A stretch of 64,000 nucleotides of DNA from Loktanella sp. S4079 (GCF_000967725.1 NZ_JXYE01000002.1:682001-746000), one strand, 5' to 3'. Positions 36,934 through 46,493 are shown, numbered from the stretch's first letter. Made by a program: numbers and translations. Notes: generated from the sequence alone by a model not told the origin.

Positions 36934-37451
36934 CTTGTTATGCGCTTGGTGAATATCGCCCCACAGTGAATGAGACAGCATGGATCGCACCGGGCTGTCA
37001 TATAATTGGCAAGGTGACCCTGTCAGCCAAAGCATCGGTTTGGTTCGGGACCACCATGCGCGGCGATAACGAAATGATCACAATTGGCGAAGGCAGTAAC
37101 GTTCAGGAAAACTGCGTACTGCATACGGATATGGGGTATCCGCTAACGGTTGGTGCTGGTTGCACCATTGGGCATAAGGCCATGTTGCATGGTTGTACGA
37201 TTGGACGGGACAGCCTGATTGGTATGGGCGCGACCGTGTTGAATGGTGCCGTAATCGGAGAAGGCTGTCTAATCGGTGCAGGCGCGCTAATCACCGAGGG
37301 TAAAGTAATCCCTGATGGTTCGCTTGTCATGGGCGCACCGGGAAAAGTCGTGCGAACATTAGATGACGCGTCACGTGAACGCCTGCGGGCATCTGCGCTG
37401 CACTACCAAGAAAATGCAGCGCGTTTCGCACGTGACCTTATGCCGTGCTAG
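36930..37451 (+). CDS. Gamma carbonic anhydrase family protein
   Basis: A 173-residue left-handed beta-helix trimer protein (hexapeptide repeats) of the gamma-CA/YrdA/PaaY family. Metal-ligand histidines are in '[10 protein letters not shown]' and in '[12 protein letters not shown]'. The body shows the repeating I/V-G-x4 pattern, and a C-terminal helix follows ([16 protein letters not shown]). Many family members bind zinc but lack measurable carbonic anhydrase activity, so the reaction is not certain. It is translationally coupled to gmk. The stop codon is within a CTAG palindrome, which also serves as the stop of the opposite-strand neighbour. Confidence 0.92.
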   Translation: MTCYALGEYRPTVNETAWIAPGCHIIGKVTLSAKASVWFGTTMRGDNEMITIGEGSNVQENCVLHTDMGYPLTVGAGCTIGHKAMLHGCTIGRDSLIGMGATVLNGAVIGEGCLIGAGALITEGKVIPDGSLVMGAPGKVVRTLDDASRERLRASALHYQENAARFARDLMPC

Positions 37452-37780
37452 TTCAACGGCATCGTAAGGATGTCGAACCGTAAACCCGGTGCTTTGGCAT
37501 TCACCTCTGCGATGATGGCTTTTTTGTTAGGAAGAGGATCTGCGACGACACAGTATTGGCCCTGAAAGCCGATTTGATGCAGGGTTTCGGCAACATCCAA
37601 CGCATCAAAAGTATCGGCAACAAGAGGCGATAGAATGGTATCTGGCGAAATTTTGGCGATCGTTTCAGCGCATAGCGCATCAATGGACACGTAGGACAAT
37701 TCATCAGTAGAAGAAAAATTGCGCCCTTGTGCCTTCCAGCGCGCGACATCTCCGATGACGATCGTTTTGGTCTTTGCCAT
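37448..37780 (-). CDS. Conserved hypothetical protein, small alpha/beta fold
   Basis: A 110-residue protein with alternating beta strands and helices, starting '[20 protein letters not shown]' and containing '[20 protein letters not shown]', '[11 protein letters not shown]' and a final strand '[10 protein letters not shown]'. The overall layout recalls a receiver-like or Rossmann-like half domain, but no phospho-acceptor pattern is convincing. I think similar short proteins exist in other Rhodobacterales; no function known. Its stop shares CTAG with the gamma-CA gene. Confidence 0.65.
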   Translation of the reverse strand: MAKTKTIVIGDVARWKAQGRNFSSTDELSYVSIDALCAETIAKISPDTILSPLVADTFDALDVAETLHQIGFQGQYCVVADPLPNKKAIIAEVNAKAPGLRFDILTMPLN

Positions 37781-37844
37781 TCGTTACCTCAATTTATTTG
37801 TCTTTACCTTAGCTTGTCATTTGCAACCAAAGCGAATGTTTCGA

Positions 37845-37991
37845 ATGAAAACAGATAAAACTTTAAAATTAGTATTCGCTATTGCGTTCAATAGTTTGCC
37901 CGTTCCTTTTCTTCTCGTATTAAATACGGCAGCGCAAACAGTTTTTTCGCAAAATGAAATGAAAAACAGAAAGATTACGGTGCGAATTTGA
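37845..37991 (+). CDS. Possible 48-residue leader peptide overlapping phoR
   Basis: A short frame begins 'MKTDKTLKLVFAIAFNSLPV' and has a lysine-rich start and a hydrophobic stretch up to 'LLVLNTAAQ', like a signal or single-span peptide. It ends in a basic tail. Its TGA stop overlaps the TTG start of phoR (TTGA), a coupling arrangement. The DNA is much more AT-rich than its surroundings, and no good ribosome site is seen. It may be a real leader or a chance frame in a promoter region. Confidence 0.3.
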   Translation: MKTDKTLKLVFAIAFNSLPVPFLLVLNTAAQTVFSQNEMKNRKITVRI

Positions 37992-39013
37992 CATATACCC
38001 ATATTTCAGAGGTGATTGAGGCCTTGCCAATGCCGGTTTTGGTTGTTGGTGCGGATGATCGTGTTCGGGCCGTGAATACCGCGCTCGTGGATATTCTCGG
38101 CGGAGAATTGGTTGGGAAACACTATATTTCCGCATTGCGGCAGCCAGCGGTTGTCGAATCAATTACAACCCTGCGGGGAGGTGGGCCCGCGAGCAATGTT
38201 CGCTACAGCAGTCGCGACGGTGCGAAGGACACGACCTACCGTGTGACCATTTCCGCAGCTGGTGACGATATTGTACTGAGCTTCGAAGATCTCACGGCTT
38301 CTGAAGATGCCGGTAAGATGCGGCGCGACTTTGTGGCAAATGTCAGTCATGAATTGCGCACGCCGCTTACAGCGTTGATGGGATTTATTGAGACCCTCGG
38401 CGGCGCTGCTAGAAATGATGCGGATGCGCGAGATCGCTTTCTTGCGATTATGGCGCATGAGGCAAGTCGGATGACACGTCTTGTCGATGATCTTTTGTCA
38501 TTGTCTCGCGTGGAAGAGGACGAACGCGTCCGCCCTCGCGAACATGTTGATTTGTCGGCATTGCTGGGTTCGGTCATCAAGGGGCTAGAACCACAGGCGC
38601 AAGAGGCGGGCGTCACGGTGATTCTAGATGCCGCGGAAACAACCGAGATGGTGCCGGGTGATGCTGGACAATTGGTGCAGGTCTTTACCAATCTTATCGA
38701 AAACGGGATCAAATACGGCGCACAGGGCAAACGTCTTAACGTGACAGTGCACCCTAGTGGGACCGATCTGCGTCTGCGTTCTAAGGCCATACAAATAAGC
38801 GTTGCCGATAAAGGAGAAGGCATTGCCAGCCATCATATCGCCCGCCTGACCGAGCGTTTCTATCGGGTCGATAGCCATCGCTCGCGCGAAGTTGGGGGAA
38901 CCGGGCTTGGTCTTGCGATCGTTAAACACATTGTGAATCGGCATCGCGGGCGGCTGCAAATCGAAAGCGAACTGGGGCAGGGTACCACCGTCTCTGTTTT
39001 CTTGCCAATTTGA
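37988..39013 (+). CDS. phoR: Phosphate regulon sensor kinase PhoR
   Basis: Histidine kinase of the phosphate-starvation system. The 341 residues hold a PAS domain (about 5-105), HisKA with His121 in 'NVSHELRTPL', and an ATPase domain ('NLIENGIKYG', 'VADKGEGI', 'GTGLGLAIV'). Unlike enterobacterial PhoR there is no N-terminal membrane segment, so this form should be cytoplasmic or recruited by Pst/PhoU. The start must be TTG 37988 or internal, because an in-frame stop lies at 37955 and no ATG intervenes. It is upstream of pstS and separated from it by the Pho box. Confidence 0.94.
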   Translation: MTYTHISEVIEALPMPVLVVGADDRVRAVNTALVDILGGELVGKHYISALRQPAVVESITTLRGGGPASNVRYSSRDGAKDTTYRVTISAAGDDIVLSFEDLTASEDAGKMRRDFVANVSHELRTPLTALMGFIETLGGAARNDADARDRFLAIMAHEASRMTRLVDDLLSLSRVEEDERVRPREHVDLSALLGSVIKGLEPQAQEAGVTVILDAAETTEMVPGDAGQLVQVFTNLIENGIKYGAQGKRLNVTVHPSGTDLRLRSKAIQISVADKGEGIASHHIARLTERFYRVDSHRSREVGGTGLGLAIVKHIVNRHRGRLQIESELGQGTTVSVFLPI

Positions 39014-39016
39014 CCG

Positions 39017-39045
39017 CTGTCATAAAACTTTTACACTAGTGTCAC
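39017..39045 (+). promoter_or_regulatory. Pho box (three tandem repeats) upstream of pstS
   Basis: Three 7-base repeats at 11-base spacing: CTGTCAT, CTTTTAC and GTGTCAC, separated by AT-rich 4-mers (AAAA, ACTA). The PhoB consensus is CTGTCA(T/C) repeated every 11 bases. The set starts four bases after the phoR stop and about 85 bases before the pstS start, the expected place for PhoB activation of pstSCAB-phoU-phoB. Confidence 0.85.
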
Positions 39046-39130
39046 AAAAGCTTCGAGCGCCGCTTCTAGACGGGGCGCAACGGTTGCGCGGTGCTCGTGC
39101 AACTGATGTTTGACAGACTGGAGTAATTTG

Positions 39131-40171
39131 ATGTCGATCATGAAACTAACTGCGACAACCGCAGTTCTTGCTGCCCTGACTGCAACTGCTGCTACTGCAC
39201 GTGACAACGTACAGGTTGCAGGTTCCTCAACTGTTCTGCCTTATGCTTCGATCGTTGCAGAAGTTTTCGGCGAAAACTTTGATTTCCCAACACCTGTTGT
39301 TGAATCAGGCGGATCATCAGCTGGCCTCAAGCGTTTCTGCGAAGGCGTTGGCGAAAACACAATTGATATCGCAAACGCATCTCGCGCGATCAAATCATCC
39401 GAAGTCGAAGCATGTGCTGCTGCTGGCGTGACAGACATCATCGAAGTGCGCATTGGCTATGATGGCATCGTTTTTGCATCTGACATCAACGGCAACGGTT
39501 TCGCCTTCACACCAGCAGACTGGTACAAAGCATTGGCTGCTGAAGTTGTCGTCGACGGCGCATTGGTTCCAAACACAGTGGAAACATGGGACCAAGTGAA
39601 CCCAGAGTTCCCTGCACAGCCGATCCAAGCCTTTATCCCTGGCACAAAGCACGGCACACGTGAAGTCTTCGAAGAAAAAGTGATCCTTGCTGGCTGTGAA
39701 GAAAGCGGCGCAATGGAAGCAATCATGGGCCTGAACGGCGGCGACGAAGATGCAGCCGAAGGCACATGTATGGCGATCCGTACAGACGGCCGTTCTGTCG
39801 ATATCGACGGTGACTACACAGAGACACTTGCCCGTATCGAAGCAGACAACAACGGCATCGGCGTGTTCGGTCTGGCTTTCTATGAAAACAACACAGACAA
39901 GCTGCAAGTCGCGACAATGTCCGACGTTATTCCAACAACTGACAGCATCGCTGCTGGGGACTACCCAGTATCACGTCCGCTGTATTTCTACATCAAAGCG
40001 GCGCACATCGGAGTTGTTCCAGGCGTAAAAGAATTTGCTGAGTTCTTTGTATCTGACGATATTGCTGGCCCAGATGGCCCATTGGCCGAGTACGGTCTGG
40101 TCTCTGACCCAGAACTGGCAGAAGTCCAAGCGACAGTTGCTGACGAAGTCACTATGGGCAGCGGCTCTTAA
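39131..40171 (+). CDS. pstS: Phosphate ABC transporter substrate-binding protein PstS
   Basis: Periplasmic phosphate-binding protein. The signal peptide runs from 'MSIMKLTATTAVLAALTATA' to 'ATA' before 'RDNVQVAGSSTVLPY'. Phosphate-site elements include 'AGSSTV', 'SGGSSAGLKRFCEG', and 'PGTKHGTREVF'. The 346 residues fit the larger PstS type found in marine alphaproteobacteria. The start is ATG 39131, with 'ggag' seven bases upstream. Its codons favour A-ending forms (GCA, ACA, CCA) more than neighbours, like the ribosomal genes here, suggesting high expression. Confidence 0.95.
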   Translation: MSIMKLTATTAVLAALTATAATARDNVQVAGSSTVLPYASIVAEVFGENFDFPTPVVESGGSSAGLKRFCEGVGENTIDIANASRAIKSSEVEACAAAGVTDIIEVRIGYDGIVFASDINGNGFAFTPADWYKALAAEVVVDGALVPNTVETWDQVNPEFPAQPIQAFIPGTKHGTREVFEEKVILAGCEESGAMEAIMGLNGGDEDAAEGTCMAIRTDGRSVDIDGDYTETLARIEADNNGIGVFGLAFYENNTDKLQVATMSDVIPTTDSIAAGDYPVSRPLYFYIKAAHIGVVPGVKEFAEFFVSDDIAGPDGPLAEYGLVSDPELAEVQATVADEVTMGSGS

Positions 40172-40237
40172 GTTTACTATGAGCATGGGGCGTCCGCGTG
40201 GCGCCTCATGCGAACCCTTTATACGTTGGAAACGATC

Positions 40238-41440
40238 ATGCAATCGCTGACCCTTCCGCTTCTTGTGATTCTAGGCCTGACCATCTCGGGTTACTTCCTA
40301 GCCAAGACGCGGGCATTGCAAGTCGCTGGCGGAGATATCCGCAAGCTGGTTTCATTGCCCAAGCAACATGCACTCAACACCGTTCTAGCAACAGCGATAC
40401 CGCCTGTCGCGGCGATCCTGTTGTTTTCTGTTTACAACCGATTGACCGAAGGAACCGGAAGCTGGCTGTTTACCCTTGTGGTGATCGCACTGGCCGTCAC
40501 TGGTTTTGCGCTCTCGCTGATCGGGATCAAGGTGCAAACGCGCGCCCGCACGTTTGCGGAACGTTGGATACTGGGGCTGCTGATCTTTGCCTCTACGATT
40601 GCGATCCTGACGACAGTTGGCATCGTCTTTTCCATGTTGTTCGAGACGTTCAATTTTTTTGAACAGTACGACTGGAAACATTTCTTCTTTTCGACCAGTT
40701 GGTCGCCAAACTTCCGCGGCGATTCTGATTTGGGGATCATCCCATTGCTTTGGGGGACGCTCTATATCAGTCTGATCGCATTGGCCTTTGCGGTGCCAAT
40801 TGGTTTGTTTGCAGCAATCTATCTGTCTGAATATGCGGGCAGCAGAATGCGTTCAGTTGCAAAGCCCGCGATTGAGATCCTCGCAGGTATTCCGACCATC
40901 GTTTACGGGTTGTTTGCCTTGATCACGGTTGGCCCGTTCCTTCGTGATTATTTTGCCTCTCCAATGGGATTGGGCCAAAGCGCATCATCCGTGATGACTG
41001 CCGGTTTGGTGATGGGCATCATGCTGATCCCATTCGTTAGCTCATTGTCAGATGACATCATCAACGCTGTACCACAGGCCATGCGCGACGGGTCATTTGG
41101 TTTGGGTGCGACGAAATCGGAAACTATTCGTCAGGTCGTTATTCCCGCCGCTTTGCCCGGCATTGTGGGTGCTGTCCTTTTGGCTGCATCGCGTGCGATC
41201 GGTGAAACCATGATTGTTGTGTTAGGGGCAGGGGCCGCTGCACGGCTTTCGATGAACCCATTTGAGGCGATGACCACCGTCACCGTGAAAATCGTCAGCC
41301 AACTGACAGGTGACACAGACTTTGCCAGCCCGGAAACGCTGGTGGCCTTTGCTCTTGGTTTGACACTGTTTGTCATCACCTTGGGGCTTAATGTTTTTGC
41401 GCTTTATATCGTGCGTAAGTACCGGGAGCAGTACGAATGA
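40238..41440 (+). CDS. pstC: Phosphate ABC transporter permease PstC
   Basis: Inner-membrane permease subunit with about 400 residues and roughly eight spans. The N-terminal region of ~120 residues precedes the core binding-protein-dependent transport domain. Core motifs are 'GTLYISLIALAFAVPIGLFA', 'EILAGIPTIVYGLFAL' and the ATPase-contact loop 'GLGATKSETIRQVVIPAALP'. I prefer ATG 40238 ('ttgga' upstream) over ATG 40208. It overlaps pstA by four bases. Confidence 0.94.
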   Translation: MQSLTLPLLVILGLTISGYFLAKTRALQVAGGDIRKLVSLPKQHALNTVLATAIPPVAAILLFSVYNRLTEGTGSWLFTLVVIALAVTGFALSLIGIKVQTRARTFAERWILGLLIFASTIAILTTVGIVFSMLFETFNFFEQYDWKHFFFSTSWSPNFRGDSDLGIIPLLWGTLYISLIALAFAVPIGLFAAIYLSEYAGSRMRSVAKPAIEILAGIPTIVYGLFALITVGPFLRDYFASPMGLGQSASSVMTAGLVMGIMLIPFVSSLSDDIINAVPQAMRDGSFGLGATKSETIRQVVIPAALPGIVGAVLLAASRAIGETMIVVLGAGAAARLSMNPFEAMTTVTVKIVSQLTGDTDFASPETLVAFALGLTLFVITLGLNVFALYIVRKYREQYE

Positions 41441-42756
41441 AGACCTCTTTGCTAACCACGGACGCACGGACGCGTAAGCGCAACGCCGCAGAGGCACGTT
41501 TCAAGGCCTACGGGCTGGGTGCCATAATCGTCGCGATGTTCGCCCTTGTCATCTTGCTGACATCGGTTTTGGGCAACGGCCTGAGCGCATTTAAGCAGAC
41601 CTTTATCTCGCTTGAGGTCGCATTGCCCGAAGAGAAGCTCGACAAATCAGGTGTGCGCGATCTTGAGGTCATGTCAAAGGTGACGACAATCGGCTACGCG
41701 CCCATCTTGCGTAATGCCTTGCTCGCGACTCTCGAAGCTCAAGGGATCGAGACCACGCTGTCGAACAAAGACATCGGCAACATGATCTCTAAAGAAGCGG
41801 CCGCCACTGTGCGCAACCGCGTCTTGGCCAATCCTGATTTGGTCGGGCAGACCGTGCAATTCGATCTTTTGGCATCTGGCCGGATCGACGGCTACTTTAA
41901 GGGGCGGGTCACGATGGAGAGCGCAGCGCTCGACGCGAACACATCACCCGAAGCGCTCGAAATCGCGCAAGCCTTGGCAGACGCTGGCATCATGCAAACC
42001 AAGTTCAACTGGAACTTTTTCGTGTGGCCGGATGCATCGGATCAGCGACCCGAAGCTGCCGGAATCGGTGTAGCGATATTGGGATCTCTCTACATGATGC
42101 TTGTCGTGCTGTTCCTCGCACTGCCAATTGGCGTGGCCTCTTCGATATACCTCGAGGAATTCGCACCCAAGAACCGCTGGACCGACATCATTGAGGTGAA
42201 CATCTCGAACCTCGCTGCTGTGCCGTCGATTGTGTTCGGTATTCTCGGGCTCGCGATCTTTATCAACTTTATGGAGTTCAACCAATCATCACCGCTGGTT
42301 GGCGGATTGGTCCTGACCCTGATGACTTTGCCAACGATCATCATCTCGACACGGGCAGCGTTGAAATCCGTTCCACCGTCAATCCGCGATGCTGCATTGG
42401 GCGTGGGTGCTTCCAAGATGCAATCGGTGTTCCACCACGTGTTGCCACTGGCTGCGCCCGGAATTCTGACCGGAACGATCATCGGACTGGCACAAGCCTT
42501 AGGCGAAACTGCTCCGCTCTTGTTGATCGGTATGGTGGCCTTTGTCCGTGAATACCCGGCTGCATTTACCCCAGAAAGCGGGCTGTTCGGCGAAGCATCA
42601 ACTGCGTTGCCCGTTCAGGTCTACAACTGGACACAGCGTGCCGATCCGGGCTTTGTGGAACGTGCATCGGGCGCAATTATTACATTGCTGGTTTTTCTGC
42701 TAATCATGAATGCGGTCGCAATCTACCTGCGTCGCCGCTTTGAAAGACGCTGGTAG
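41437..42756 (+). CDS. pstA: Phosphate ABC transporter permease PstA (with N-terminal DUF3333)
   Basis: Second permease of the Pst importer. The first ~200 residues form the DUF3333 extension ('RTRKRNAAEARFKAYGLGAI', one span, then a periplasmic region). The permease core follows with 'IASLYMMLVVLFLALPIGV'-type text, 'NLAAVPSIVFGILGL', and the coupling loop 'ALGVGASKMQSVFHHVLPLA'. The 439 residues are typical of alphaproteobacterial PstA with this domain. It overlaps pstC (ATGA) and precedes pstB by 12 bases. Confidence 0.95.
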   Translation: MKTSLLTTDARTRKRNAAEARFKAYGLGAIIVAMFALVILLTSVLGNGLSAFKQTFISLEVALPEEKLDKSGVRDLEVMSKVTTIGYAPILRNALLATLEAQGIETTLSNKDIGNMISKEAAATVRNRVLANPDLVGQTVQFDLLASGRIDGYFKGRVTMESAALDANTSPEALEIAQALADAGIMQTKFNWNFFVWPDASDQRPEAAGIGVAILGSLYMMLVVLFLALPIGVASSIYLEEFAPKNRWTDIIEVNISNLAAVPSIVFGILGLAIFINFMEFNQSSPLVGGLVLTLMTLPTIIISTRAALKSVPPSIRDAALGVGASKMQSVFHHVLPLAAPGILTGTIIGLAQALGETAPLLLIGMVAFVREYPAAFTPESGLFGEASTALPVQVYNWTQRADPGFVERASGAIITLLVFLLIMNAVAIYLRRRFERRW

Positions 42757-42768
42757 AGGAGAGCAAAA

Positions 42769-43569
42769 ATGGAAGACATGATTCAAATGGACCGTACAAT
42801 AAGTACCCAGCAAGATATCAAGATCGAAGCCAAAGGGGTTCAGGTCTTTTATGGCGACAACCACGCGATCAAAGATGTGGATGTCAATATCGCCGACAAA
42901 ACCGTCACTGCCTTTATCGGCCCGTCGGGTTGCGGCAAGTCGACCTTCCTGCGTTGTCTTAATCGGATGAACGACACGATTGATATCTGCCGTGTGGAAG
43001 GTGACATCCTTTTGGATGGCGAAGACATCTATGACCCCAAAGTGGACCCGGTGCAGCTACGCGCAAAGGTCGGGATGGTGTTCCAGAAACCCAACCCATT
43101 CCCGAAATCCATCTACGATAACGTGGCTTATGGCCCCAAAATCCATGGTCTGGCGCGTAATAAGGCCGACCTTGATGAAATCGTGGAAAAGTCTCTACGC
43201 AAAGCAGCGCTTTGGAACGAGGTTAAGGATCGCCTGAATGCACCCGGCACTGGCATGTCCGGCGGTCAGCAACAGCGCCTGTGTATCGCACGTGCGATTG
43301 CTACGGCACCCGAAGTCTTGCTGATGGATGAACCATGTTCTGCGCTTGATCCCATCGCGACGGCGCAGGTCGAGGAACTGATTGACGAACTGCGTCAGAG
43401 TTTCTCGGTTGTGATCGTGACCCACTCCATGCAGCAGGCCGCGCGCGTCAGCCAAAAGACTGCCTTCTTCCACTTGGGGAACCTCGTGGAGTTTGATGAC
43501 ACGGACAAAATCTTTACCAACCCCCAAGACAGCCGGACCGAAAGCTATATTTCGGGTCGGATCGGTTAA
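42769..43569 (+). CDS. pstB: Phosphate ABC transporter ATPase PstB
   Basis: ATPase of the Pst importer. It has Walker A 'GPSGCGKST', PstB-specific '[10 protein letters not shown]', Q-loop '[12 protein letters not shown]', signature 'MSGGQQQR', Walker B '[12 protein letters not shown]' and switch His 'VIVTHSM'. The 266 residues match. Several Met codons lie near the start; I use the first, at 42769, which follows 'gaggagagc'. Confidence 0.97.
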   Translation: MEDMIQMDRTISTQQDIKIEAKGVQVFYGDNHAIKDVDVNIADKTVTAFIGPSGCGKSTFLRCLNRMNDTIDICRVEGDILLDGEDIYDPKVDPVQLRAKVGMVFQKPNPFPKSIYDNVAYGPKIHGLARNKADLDEIVEKSLRKAALWNEVKDRLNAPGTGMSGGQQQRLCIARAIATAPEVLLMDEPCSALDPIATAQVEELIDELRQSFSVVIVTHSMQQAARVSQKTAFFHLGNLVEFDDTDKIFTNPQDSRTESYISGRIG

Positions 43570-43581
43570 GGAGCCATTTCG

Positions 43582-44289
43582 ATGAACGAACATATTTCAT
43601 CCGCCTACGACCGCGATCTTGAAGGCATCACCACGCTAATCATGAAAATGGGTGGTCTGGTCGAAGAAGCAATCTTACGCGCTGCGAATTCGCTCGCGGA
43701 TCGTGACGTGGAATTGGCCGAGGCTGTGCGCGCTGCTGATAAAGCAATTGACGCCCTCGAGGAGCAGATTAACGAAGAAGCCGCACGCACAATTGCGCTG
43801 CGCGCCCCTGTATCCAAAGATTTGCGTGCTATTTTGACCGTGCTGCGTCTGTCGGCATCGCTGGAACGGATCGGCGACTACGCCAAAAACATCGCCAAAC
43901 GAACGAGCGTCTTGGTCGAGATGAGCCCCGTGAGCGGGGCCGATGCGGCGCTACGTCGGATGGCACGCGAGGTCGAACAAATGCTGAAAGATACGCTTGA
44001 TGCATATCTACGTGGCGACGCGGAACTGGCTGAAGTGGTGCGTCAACGTGATCAGGAAGTGGACCAGATGTATAACGCGCTGTTCCGCGAATTCCTGACC
44101 TTTATGATGGAAGACCCGCGTAACATTACAGCCTGCATGCACCTGCATTTTATGGCCAAAAACATCGAGCGTATGGGGGATTTGACGACCAATATGGCCG
44201 AGCAAGTCATCTATCTGGTCACCGGCGAAATGCCTGATGACGCCCGACCCAAGGGCGACAAAACCGCGTATGTAGCAGAGCCGAGTTAG
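43582..44289 (+). CDS. phoU: Phosphate signalling protein PhoU
   Basis: Negative regulator that couples Pst transport state to PhoR. The 235 residues form two three-helix PhoU repeats. Metal-binding acidic motifs include 'EAVRAADKAIDALEEQINEE' in the first and 'RQRDQEVDQMYNALFREF' in the second, and 'SLERIGDYAKNIAKRT' and 'NIERMGDLTTNMAEQ' mark equivalent helices. The ribosome site 'aaggagcc' is strong. It lies between pstB and phoB. Confidence 0.96.
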   Translation: MNEHISSAYDRDLEGITTLIMKMGGLVEEAILRAANSLADRDVELAEAVRAADKAIDALEEQINEEAARTIALRAPVSKDLRAILTVLRLSASLERIGDYAKNIAKRTSVLVEMSPVSGADAALRRMAREVEQMLKDTLDAYLRGDAELAEVVRQRDQEVDQMYNALFREFLTFMMEDPRNITACMHLHFMAKNIERMGDLTTNMAEQVIYLVTGEMPDDARPKGDKTAYVAEPS

Positions 44290-44293
44290 AGCA

Positions 44294-44980
44294 ATGGCCC
44301 AGCAACCACATGTTCTTGTTGTTGAAGACGAAGCGGCCCAACGCGAAGTTCTAGCCTACAACCTTGAGGCAGAAGGGTTCCGCGTCACCCGCGCTGAAAA
44401 CGGCGAAGAAGGGCTTCTCTGCGTAGAGGAAGATACGCCTGACGTCATCATTCTAGACTGGATGATGCCGCATTTGTCTGGGATCGAAGTTTGTCGCAGG
44501 CTCAAGGTGAAATCTGAAACCCGTGCAATTCCCGTGATCATGTTATCGGCACGATCAGAGGAGGTCGATAAGGTCCGCGGTCTTGAGACTGGCGCAGACG
44601 ATTATGTCGTCAAACCCTATTCGGTGTCTGAACTTATGGCGCGCGTGCGGACGCAGTTACGACGGGTACGTCCTGCGACCGTGGGGCAAGTCCTCACCTA
44701 TGAAGACATTGTTTTGGACGCTGAAACGCACCGTGTCACACGGGCAGAAAACCCGCTCAAGCTCGGGCCAACCGAGTTCCGGCTATTGACTACATTCATG
44801 GAAAAGCCCGGACGCGTTTGGTCGCGTGACATGTTGCTGGATCGGGTCTGGGGACGTGACATCTATGTTGATACGCGCACCGTGGACGTTCACGTTGGTC
44901 GCCTGCGCAAAGTACTGACGCAACATGGCGGCGATGACCCTGTGCGCACAGTACGCGGTGCTGGATACGCTTTAGGCTAA
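44294..44980 (+). CDS. phoB: Phosphate regulon response regulator PhoB
   Basis: OmpR-class response regulator that binds Pho boxes. The receiver domain has the acidic pocket 'VVEDE' and phospho-Asp55 in 'IILDWMMP'. The C-terminal winged helix is marked by 'LKLGPTEFRLLTTFMEKPGR', 'VWGRDIYVDTRTVDVHVGRL' and 'VRTVRGAGYAL'. The 228 residues are standard. It is the last gene of the phosphate operon and is followed by a strong terminator. Confidence 0.96.
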   Translation: MAQQPHVLVVEDEAAQREVLAYNLEAEGFRVTRAENGEEGLLCVEEDTPDVIILDWMMPHLSGIEVCRRLKVKSETRAIPVIMLSARSEEVDKVRGLETGADDYVVKPYSVSELMARVRTQLRRVRPATVGQVLTYEDIVLDAETHRVTRAENPLKLGPTEFRLLTTFMEKPGRVWSRDMLLDRVWGRDIYVDTRTVDVHVGRLRKVLTQHGGDDPVRTVRGAGYALG

Positions 44981-44985
44981 GAAAA

Positions 44986-45016
44986 AGGGTGGGTTAAAAC
45001 CCACCCTACGTTTTTT
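44986..45016. terminator. Bidirectional Rho-independent terminator (phoB / gnd)
   Basis: A perfect 10-base inverted repeat (AGGGTGGGTT / AACCCACCCT) is flanked by AAAAA on the left and, one short spacer later, TTTTTT on the right. It can therefore stop transcription of phoB on the plus strand and gnd on the minus strand. Confidence 0.9.
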
Positions 45017-45022
45017 GTGGGC

Positions 45023-46426
45023 TTAGTTATTGCCCCATGGGCCGTGATGGCCTTCACCACCATCAACGCGGGCAAACCCATGCGCCCCAAAGAAGTCGCG
45101 CTGGCCCTGAATCATATTTGCAGTTCCGCGTGCAGTGCGCATTGCATCAAAATATGCCAAGCCCGAAGAAAGAGCGGGCAGGGCGATGCCGTGTAGCGCG
45201 CCTTGAGCGACGACCTGACGCAGCGCTTCATGGTTGTCCTTGAGCTTGTCAGCAAAGAATGGAGCAAACATCAGGTTGCGTGTTTCATCCTCGCCAAGCG
45301 CGGATGACATGTCATCCAGCATTGCAGAGCGAATGATGCAGCCTTGGCGCCAGACTTTGGCAATCTCGGGCAAGGGCAGGGACCAGCCGAACTCTTTCGA
45401 AGCGCTTGCGATCATTTCAAAACCTTGCGCGTAGCAAAGGATCTTCCCGGCCATGAGCGCCTGTTCGAGCGTATCAAGCGAAAGCGTATCGTGGGGGATT
45501 TGACGCGGTGCAGCGCCAAAGAGCGCTTCGCCAGCGGCGCGGTTGGCCAACTGCGACGACAGGTTCCGCGCAACAACTGCTGCTTCGATCGCTGGGATCG
45601 GCGCGGCCAATAGCTGACCTTCGATCACGGTCCAACGACCCGTACCTTTCTGGCCAGCGGCATCAACGATAACGTCAAGCATTGGTTTGCCGGTCTTTGG
45701 ATCGGTCGCGCCTGCGACTTTGCCAGAAATCTCAATAAGGTAGGATTTCAAAGGACCCGCGTCCCATTTGGCGAATGTGTCGGCAATGGCGGCGTTGTCC
45801 ATGCCCATTCCGTCACGCATGATGCCGTAGACTTCGGCGATCATCTGCATGTCCGCATATTCAATGCCGTTGTGCACGGCTTTGACAAAATGTCCGGCAC
45901 CGCCTTCACCCATCCAAGTGGCACAAGGTGTATCCTCGTGCTTAGCAGAGATCGCGGTCAGAATATGTGATACGCGGTCCCAATATTCGCGCTTACCGCC
46001 GCCCATGATGGAAGGACCGAAACGTGCGCCTTCTTCGCCGCCAGAAACGCCAATCCCCAAGAAGGGCAGATCGCCAGCTTCGGCCGCTCGACGATTGGTG
46101 TCGTGGAAATTCGCGTTGCCTGCGTCAATGATCAGGTCATTTTCACCCAAAAGCGGGCGTAGCGCAGCGATCTGATCATCCACAGGCTGACCCGCTGGAA
46201 CCATCAAGATGATTGCACGCGGCTCTGCAATAGAGGCGACCAGTTCTTCGAGTGTGTCAGTTGGCGTGATCTTGGGTGCCAGCTCGCCAGCATTCGCATG
46301 AAAATCATGTGTCACACTGCTCGTCCGGTTCCAAACGGCAATATCAAAGCCGTTGTCCGCGATGTTCAGTGCCAATGCGGCACCCATCGTACCCAGGCCA
46401 ATCAGGCCAATTTCTGCTTTGCTCAT
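45023..46426 (-). CDS. gnd: 6-phosphogluconate dehydrogenase (decarboxylating, NADP)
   Basis: Oxidative pentose phosphate enzyme: 6-phosphogluconate plus NADP gives ribulose-5-phosphate, CO2 and NADPH. It has the Rossmann motif 'GLIGLGTMGAALALNI', the 'SGGEEGARFGPSIMGGG' loop, the catalytic 'GHFVKAVHNGIEY' with lysine and histidine, and 'DAAGQKGTGRWT'. The length of 467 residues marks the long (dimeric, NADP) type. It stands alone, convergent with phoB. Confidence 0.97.
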   Translation of the reverse strand: MSKAEIGLIGLGTMGAALALNIADNGFDIAVWNRTSSVTHDFHANAGELAPKITPTDTLEELVASIAEPRAIILMVPAGQPVDDQIAALRPLLGENDLIIDAGNANFHDTNRRAAEAGDLPFLGIGVSGGEEGARFGPSIMGGGKREYWDRVSHILTAISAKHEDTPCATWMGEGGAGHFVKAVHNGIEYADMQMIAEVYGIMRDGMGMDNAAIADTFAKWDAGPLKSYLIEISGKVAGATDPKTGKPMLDVIVDAAGQKGTGRWTVIEGQLLAAPIPAIEAAVVARNLSSQLANRAAGEALFGAAPRQIPHDTLSLDTLEQALMAGKILCYAQGFEMIASASKEFGWSLPLPEIAKVWRQGCIIRSAMLDDMSSALGEDETRNLMFAPFFADKLKDNHEALRQVVAQGALHGIALPALSSGLAYFDAMRTARGTANMIQGQRDFFGAHGFARVDGGEGHHGPWGNN

Positions 46427-46493
46427 TTAGGGGATCCCCGACTGATATAATTTCGACAGAGATATAGGGGCAATGGTCAGAGATGGAAACGGT

